From Natronococcus sp. A-GB1 (GTDB lineage Archaea > Halobacteriota > Halobacteria > Halobacteriales > Natrialbaceae), in assembly GCF_029688845.1 (NCBI RefSeq), contig NZ_JARUKW010000001.1, positions 186,001-250,000 of the forward strand: 64,000 bases of DNA. Reading direction: 5' to 3'. Positions 60,354 to 64,000 of this stretch are shown here, in pieces (the first letter of the stretch is position 1; each line of letters starts with the position of its first letter). The notes under the pieces were generated by a model. It saw nothing but the letters and a program-made list of their open reading frames with translations, was not told the origin of the DNA and searched no databases. Position numbers and translations under genes: made by a program.

Positions 60354-61853
60354 ATGCCACTGCGGGTACCGACGGAAGACGTTTTCGCGGAGCTGGGGGA
60401 GGATCTGTTTCTCGATCTCACCGACGAGGAGTTAGAGTTCTTCGTCGAGATGGCCGAGGAGAAGATGGGTTCGTACGAGACGGTCATGTCGTACGATCCG
60501 AAGCCGCGGCTGGGCGGCGACGAGAACCGAACACGAAACGCGGGCCGGCGCGTAACCAGCGAGGAGGACCCACACAACGCCTGGGTGACCCAGTGTTTCG
60601 TCGGCGGCGACGACGACGGCGACCTCGACGGCTGGGAGATCGGCATCAAGGACAACGTCTCCGTCGCGGGCGTCGAGATGACCTGTGGCTCCTACGTCGT
60701 CGAGGGTTACGTCCCGAACCGGGACGCGACGGTCACCACGCGCCTGCTGGAGGCGGGCGCCGACATCGTCGGGAAGACGAACATGGACGACATGGCGATG
60801 ACCTCGACCGGTCACAGCGCGTTCGGTCCCGTCTTCCATCCCGACGACGACGACTACCTCGCGGGGGGCTCGAGCGGCGGGAGCGCGGTCGCCGTCGCGA
60901 GAAACCAGGTCGACGTCGCGATCGGCTCCGATCAGGGCGGCAGCGTCCGCGTCCCAGCGGCCTTCTGCGGGATCGTCGGTCACAAGCCCACCTACGGCCT
61001 GGTTCCCTACACCGGCTGCATCGGGATCGAGCACGCGATCGACCATCCGGGGCCGATGGGGCCCGACGTCGAGAGCGTCGCACGAACCCTCACGGTGATC
61101 GCGGGGAGCAACGAACGGGATCTCCGGAACCACAGCCCCGTCCCCGTCGAACAGTACGAAGAGCAACTGAACGGCGACGTCTCCGACCTCTCGATCGGCG
61201 TGCTCGAGGAAGGGTTCGACCGCGAGGGCGCCAACGAGAAGGTTCTCGACACCACGCGGGACGCGATCGATCGACTCGAGGCCGAGGGCGCCTCCGTCGA
61301 GGAGGTCTCGATACCGATGCACCTCGACGCGAAGGACATCCACGACGTCTGTACCTCCGAGGGACTGCTCGACGCCATCTCCGGGGAGGGGCTCGGTCAC
61401 GGCTGGAAGGCGTGGTACAACCGCTCGTGGATCGAATCGTTCGGCAAGTACCGACGGGCTCAGAGCGACGACTTCCCGCCACGGCTCAAGCTCCTGTTGC
61501 TGATGGGGTCGTACACCAACACCGAGTACCACTCCCGGTACTACGCCCGCGCGATGAACCTCGTCGTCGATCTCACCGAACGGTACGACGCGGCCCTCGA
61601 GGAGTACGACCTGCTGGCGATGCCGACGGCGGTGACGAAACCGCCCGAACACCAGCCCGAACGGGACCAACACGAGCGCCTGCGGGAGAGCGACATCGTC
61701 CACAACGCGACGCCGTTCAACCGAACCGGTCACCCCGGTGTCAGCGTCCCCGCCGGCGAGGTCGACGGGCTTCCGGTCGGACTGATGCTCGTCTCCTCGA
61801 GGTTCGACGACGCCACGGCGCTGAACGCGGCCTACGCTCTCGAGCAGGCCTGA
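60354..61853 (+). CDS. Amidase signature-family hydrolase
   Basis: A 499-residue amidase. The Lys-Ser-Ser catalytic triad is visible: Lys99 (IGIKDNVSVAG), Ser173/174 (GGSSGGSAVAVA) and Ser197 (GSDQGGSVRVPA). The length and the C-terminal part match stand-alone amidases and GatA-like enzymes. No GatB or GatC neighbours occur, so a nitrile- or amide-degrading role is more likely than tRNA amidation. Nitrile hydratase products would be amides, but the genes are 17 kb apart. Confidence 0.9.
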   Translation: MPLRVPTEDVFAELGEDLFLDLTDEELEFFVEMAEEKMGSYETVMSYDPKPRLGGDENRTRNAGRRVTSEEDPHNAWVTQCFVGGDDDGDLDGWEIGIKDNVSVAGVEMTCGSYVVEGYVPNRDATVTTRLLEAGADIVGKTNMDDMAMTSTGHSAFGPVFHPDDDDYLAGGSSGGSAVAVARNQVDVAIGSDQGGSVRVPAAFCGIVGHKPTYGLVPYTGCIGIEHAIDHPGPMGPDVESVARTLTVIAGSNERDLRNHSPVPVEQYEEQLNGDVSDLSIGVLEEGFDREGANEKVLDTTRDAIDRLEAEGASVEEVSIPMHLDAKDIHDVCTSEGLLDAISGEGLGHGWKAWYNRSWIESFGKYRRAQSDDFPPRLKLLLLMGSYTNTEYHSRYYARAMNLVVDLTERYDAALEEYDLLAMPTAVTKPPEHQPERDQHERLRESDIVHNATPFNRTGHPGVSVPAGEVDGLPVGLMLVSSRFDDATALNAAYALEQA

Positions 61854-61909
61854 CCGGCGTCTCGCAAGTTGCAACAGTTATCCGACTGTACGTTCAAGCC
61901 TTCGTCACG

Positions 61910-62278
61910 ATGAGACCGACGATAGAGGAACTCGACCTGCAGCACGAACTGGTTCAGCTACTCGCCCACGAGGCGGTCCGCGCGGCAATGGAGACGCCGC
62001 TACAGGAGCCGATCCTCGAGGCCGTCGAGGGTTCGGTCGACGAGTCAGCCCCGACGGCCGACGATGCGCTCGAGGGCAGCGAGGACGAGTTCGAGATCGA
62101 CGAGGGCGGCGAGGGCGGCGAGGACGAGCGTCCGGCTGATGAGGACGACGAGACCGAAGCCGAAACCGAGGCCGACGGGAAGAGCGCGTTCGCGAAGGCC
62201 ACACAGGGACTACTCACGTTCCTCGTGATGTTCGCCGTTCTCTACGTCCTCTTCAGACGACTTGGCGGCGGCGACTGA
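61910..62278 (+). CDS. Tail-anchored acidic protein
   Basis: A 122-residue protein starting MRPTIEELDLQHELVQLLAH. A helical N-terminus, an Asp/Glu-rich linker (residues 45-90) and a single C-terminal transmembrane helix (TFLVMFAVLYVLFRRLG) make it tail-anchored with its bulk in the cytoplasm. Separated from the amidase by 56 nt. Unknown function. Confidence 0.7.
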   Translation: MRPTIEELDLQHELVQLLAHEAVRAAMETPLQEPILEAVEGSVDESAPTADDALEGSEDEFEIDEGGEGGEDERPADEDDETEAETEADGKSAFAKATQGLLTFLVMFAVLYVLFRRLGGGD

Positions 62279-62459
62279 ACTCGCCTCGTCTCGAGACCGT
62301 CCCAAGATTCTCGCCTTTTGCACCAACGGATCTCGGGTAGAGTTTGCTGAACCGGTCCCGTGCCCGACTTCTTCCAGCGCTAGGACCGGCCGCTTCTCTG
62401 CTGTTCCGTCACATTACTGTAAGAAGAGCCGTCTCGGTCTCTCCGAGAGCGACGGTTCG

Positions 62460-62579
62460 CTACACCACGAACGTCAGGACGAAGGCGCCGACGACCACGA
62501 GTCCGATCCACAGTCCGAAAACGATCGCCGCGTGCTTTCCAGTGAGTGCCTCGCCGTCGAGGAATTCGTTCGTTTCCAT
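62460..62579 (-). CDS. 39-residue single-helix membrane protein
   Basis: ATG at 62579 gives METNEFLDGEALTGKHAAIV and then FGLWIGLVVVGAFVLTFVV, one membrane helix after a short polar N-terminus. Good haloarchaeal codon use supports coding, but there is no recognised family. Below usual annotation length limits. Confidence 0.5.
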   Translation of the reverse strand: METNEFLDGEALTGKHAAIVFGLWIGLVVVGAFVLTFVV

Positions 62580-62727
62580 CAGTCGAGAGTGAGGGGACCG
62601 TCGGTAGTGAACTGCAACCCGATTCTCGATTCTCTGGAATCGTCGATAGCGATACGAACGGTGACCGACGCGTCGTTCGTGGCGATGGTCGACGCGTTCT
62701 CGAGCGGTCCGATCGATCGCCGCGTGG

Positions 62728-63144
62728 CTACCGGACGACCGTCACCGGAACCTGTGCGCGTCGCACGACCTGTTCCGCGACGCTTCCCAGCAGGACGCGC
62801 GAGACGCCCGACCGACCGTGGCTACCGAGGACGATGCCGTCGACGTCGTGCTCCTCGGCAAACTCGACGATCCCTCGAGGCGGCGAGCCGACGACGGTTT
62901 CGGTCTCGACCGACCGACCGTGCTCATCGGCGACTTCGTGGGCCATCTCGAACAGCCCCTCGGCTTTCTCTTCCTCGAGCTCGACGGCTCGCGGAAAGTT
63001 GTAGGGTGCGTCGTTTCGGTACGCGGAGACGGACGGGTTGACGACGTGCAACGCCGTGACGTCGGCCTCCGGAAACGTTTCGAACGCGTGCTCGAGTGCT
63101 GCCCGTGCCGGTTCGGAGTCGTCGAGCGGAACGAGAATCCTCAT
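62728..63144 (-). CDS. Universal stress protein (UspA)
   Basis: A 138-residue UspA-fold protein. MRILVPLDDSEPARAALEHA is the entry strand-helix, and VLGSHGRSGVSRVLLGSVAE with QVPVTVV carries the ATP-binding G-x2-G-x9-G-S/T motif. Haloarchaea have many such genes. Probably an ATP-binding, dimeric stress protein. Confidence 0.9.
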   Translation of the reverse strand: MRILVPLDDSEPARAALEHAFETFPEADVTALHVVNPSVSAYRNDAPYNFPRAVELEEEKAEGLFEMAHEVADEHGRSVETETVVGSPPRGIVEFAEEHDVDGIVLGSHGRSGVSRVLLGSVAEQVVRRAQVPVTVVR

Positions 63145-63382
63145 GCAACATCGTTCGACTGCACAGCCCATATAGGGAGCCGTCGGTTCTCGAACGCTGG
63201 GAGGAGACAAAGACACCTGTGGAGAGATGGATTGACGCACGACGTACGCGACGCTCGCCAGAACTGTCCGATCACTGCCGGAAGCCGGGTGAACGATAGC
63301 GAGGACGAGTCCGATTCGTCCCAAACGATCCACGCTGAAGGACAGTCCCAACGGTTTTCGTGGATCCTTGCGTACGTATACC

Positions 63383-64000
63383 ATGGTACCCAATACCGGT
63401 TGGGGCCGGACAGCAGACTCGCCGATCGGTGACATCGCGTATCTCGCCCGGTCGGAACACCGTATTCCGGCTCTCGCTGCGCTGACGGAACGCCCTCGGA
63501 GGCGGTCCGAACTCTGCGAGGAGACCGGCGTTTCCTCCTCTACGATACGGCGGACGGTGAACGAGTTCGAAGATCGGGGCTGGATCCGTAAGGACGGCCA
63601 CCAGTACGTGGCAACCCCGCCGGGAGAAGAGATCGTATCCGTGATGCAAGACGCGATCGATCGAGTCGAAACCGAACGGGAGTTGCGCGACGTCTGGCAC
63701 CGGCTTCCCGACGTTGTGGGCGAACTCCCAACCGAGACGTGGTCGGAGCTGACCGTCACCGTCGCCGACCCCGAACTCCCGTACCGGCCGGTAAACCGCT
63801 TTGAGTCGCTTCTCGAGCGGACGACCACGCTGCGTTTCGTTCGGCCCGAGGTCGCGCTGATGGACCCCTGCCTCGACCGTCTCCACGAACGGGTCGACAG
63901 CGGTGTGGACGTGACGCTGATCGACCGCCCGAACTGCCATCTGTACTTTCTTACGACGTACCCGGAGCGCAGCGCCGAACTGCTGCGACGGACCAACTTC
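63383..64000 (+). CDS. HTH transcription regulator (N-terminal part)
   Basis: The first 206 codons of a gene that continues beyond the window. A winged-helix DNA-binding domain (ERPRRRSELCEETGVSSSTI, then RRTVNEFEDRGWIRKDGHQY) is followed by a region VADPELPYRPVNRFESLLER, TTTLRFVRPEVALMDPCLDR of the DUF1724/FilR1 type found in haloarchaeal regulators. The effector is unknown. Confidence 0.8.
   Translation, partial: MVPNTGWGRTADSPIGDIAYLARSEHRIPALAALTERPRRRSELCEETGVSSSTIRRTVNEFEDRGWIRKDGHQYVATPPGEEIVSVMQDAIDRVETERELRDVWHRLPDVVGELPTETWSELTVTVADPELPYRPVNRFESLLERTTTLRFVRPEVALMDPCLDRLHERVDSGVDVTLIDRPNCHLYFLTTYPERSAELLRRTNF

Overview
The window is a stretch of haloarchaeal chromosome (class Halobacteria). 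Evidence: very acidic proteomes encoded at high GC, many CTCGAG motifs, haloarchaea-restricted small proteins, twin-arginine signals on secreted proteins, HTH-10 regulators, a single-OB RPA with its RPA-associated partner, the NAD-dependent glucose-6-phosphate dehydrogenase Azf, a ba3-type oxidase cluster, and several leaderless promoters with a TATA box about 26 nt ahead of the start codon. A genus cannot be fixed by reading; a Natrialbales-type organism is likely.

Layout. 1-8.1 kb: end of a Trm5/Taw2-type tRNA methyltransferase, an HTH-10 regulator, an Fe-S XPD-like helicase, a degenerate tRNA-like gene, a cysteine-cluster protein, a sugar-nucleotide-type dehydrogenase with a membrane partner, DUF5786 and DUF5784 proteins. 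8.1-9.1 kb: an array of perfect hairpins and the wreck of a TnpB transposon. 9-13.2 kb: three secreted proteins, including a 617-residue Ser/Asp/Glu-rich one. 13.2-17.6 kb: a 986-residue multidomain sensor-regulator. 17.8-19.2 kb: a complete TnpB (IS1341-type) element. 20-23.8 kb: a halolysin-like protease, small proteins and a NikR-like regulator. 23.9-26.4 kb: two overlapping CobW/COG0523 GTPases. 26.4-36.7 kb: mostly housekeeping and cofactor genes (MoaB, queuosine-precursor transporter, M29 aminopeptidase, Azf, MptD, creatininase) plus tRNA-Ile(CAT) and a pilin. 36.7-47.2 kb: ABC exporter, DUF192, tRNA-Val, tRNA-Phe, an aRF1 paralogue, nitrile hydratase, cupins, an aldo-keto reductase and tRNA-His. 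47.2-53.8 kb: repeat-rich DNA, a VOC dioxygenase/esterase pair, RPA3/RPAP3 and sulfite oxidase. 53.8-59.6 kb: a cytochrome ba3 oxidase operon next to a copper P-type ATPase. 59.6-64 kb: CDGSH protein, amidase, small membrane proteins, a UspA protein and the start of an HTH regulator.

The most unusual signal is at the tRNA genes. Each of the four clear tRNA genes (Ile, Val, Phe, His) is followed directly by one or two satellite units. A unit has a hairpin, an inverted copy of that tRNA's own T-arm, a second hairpin, and then a direct copy of the same tRNA's T-arm plus 3' acceptor strand. The tRNA-derived parts differ from locus to locus to match the host tRNA, while hairpin loops (GAGYRWNGYGA, GAACARTCCGTGA, GACGAACRRACGTGAGGAG) are shared between loci and stems covary. 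Two intergenic hairpin arrays (8.3-8.5 kb and 47.4 kb) show the same style of conserved linkers and variable but perfectly paired stems. This looks like a family of structure-conserved, tRNA-end-copying elements.

Functional groupings: CobW pair with divergent NikR-like regulator (metal allocation); CbaD-B-A-C plus a small membrane subunit and a CopA2/FixI-like ATPase (copper delivery to a terminal oxidase); VOC dioxygenase plus serine esterase (quinone or aromatic detoxification); nitrile hydratase beta with an alpha subunit fused to its activator.
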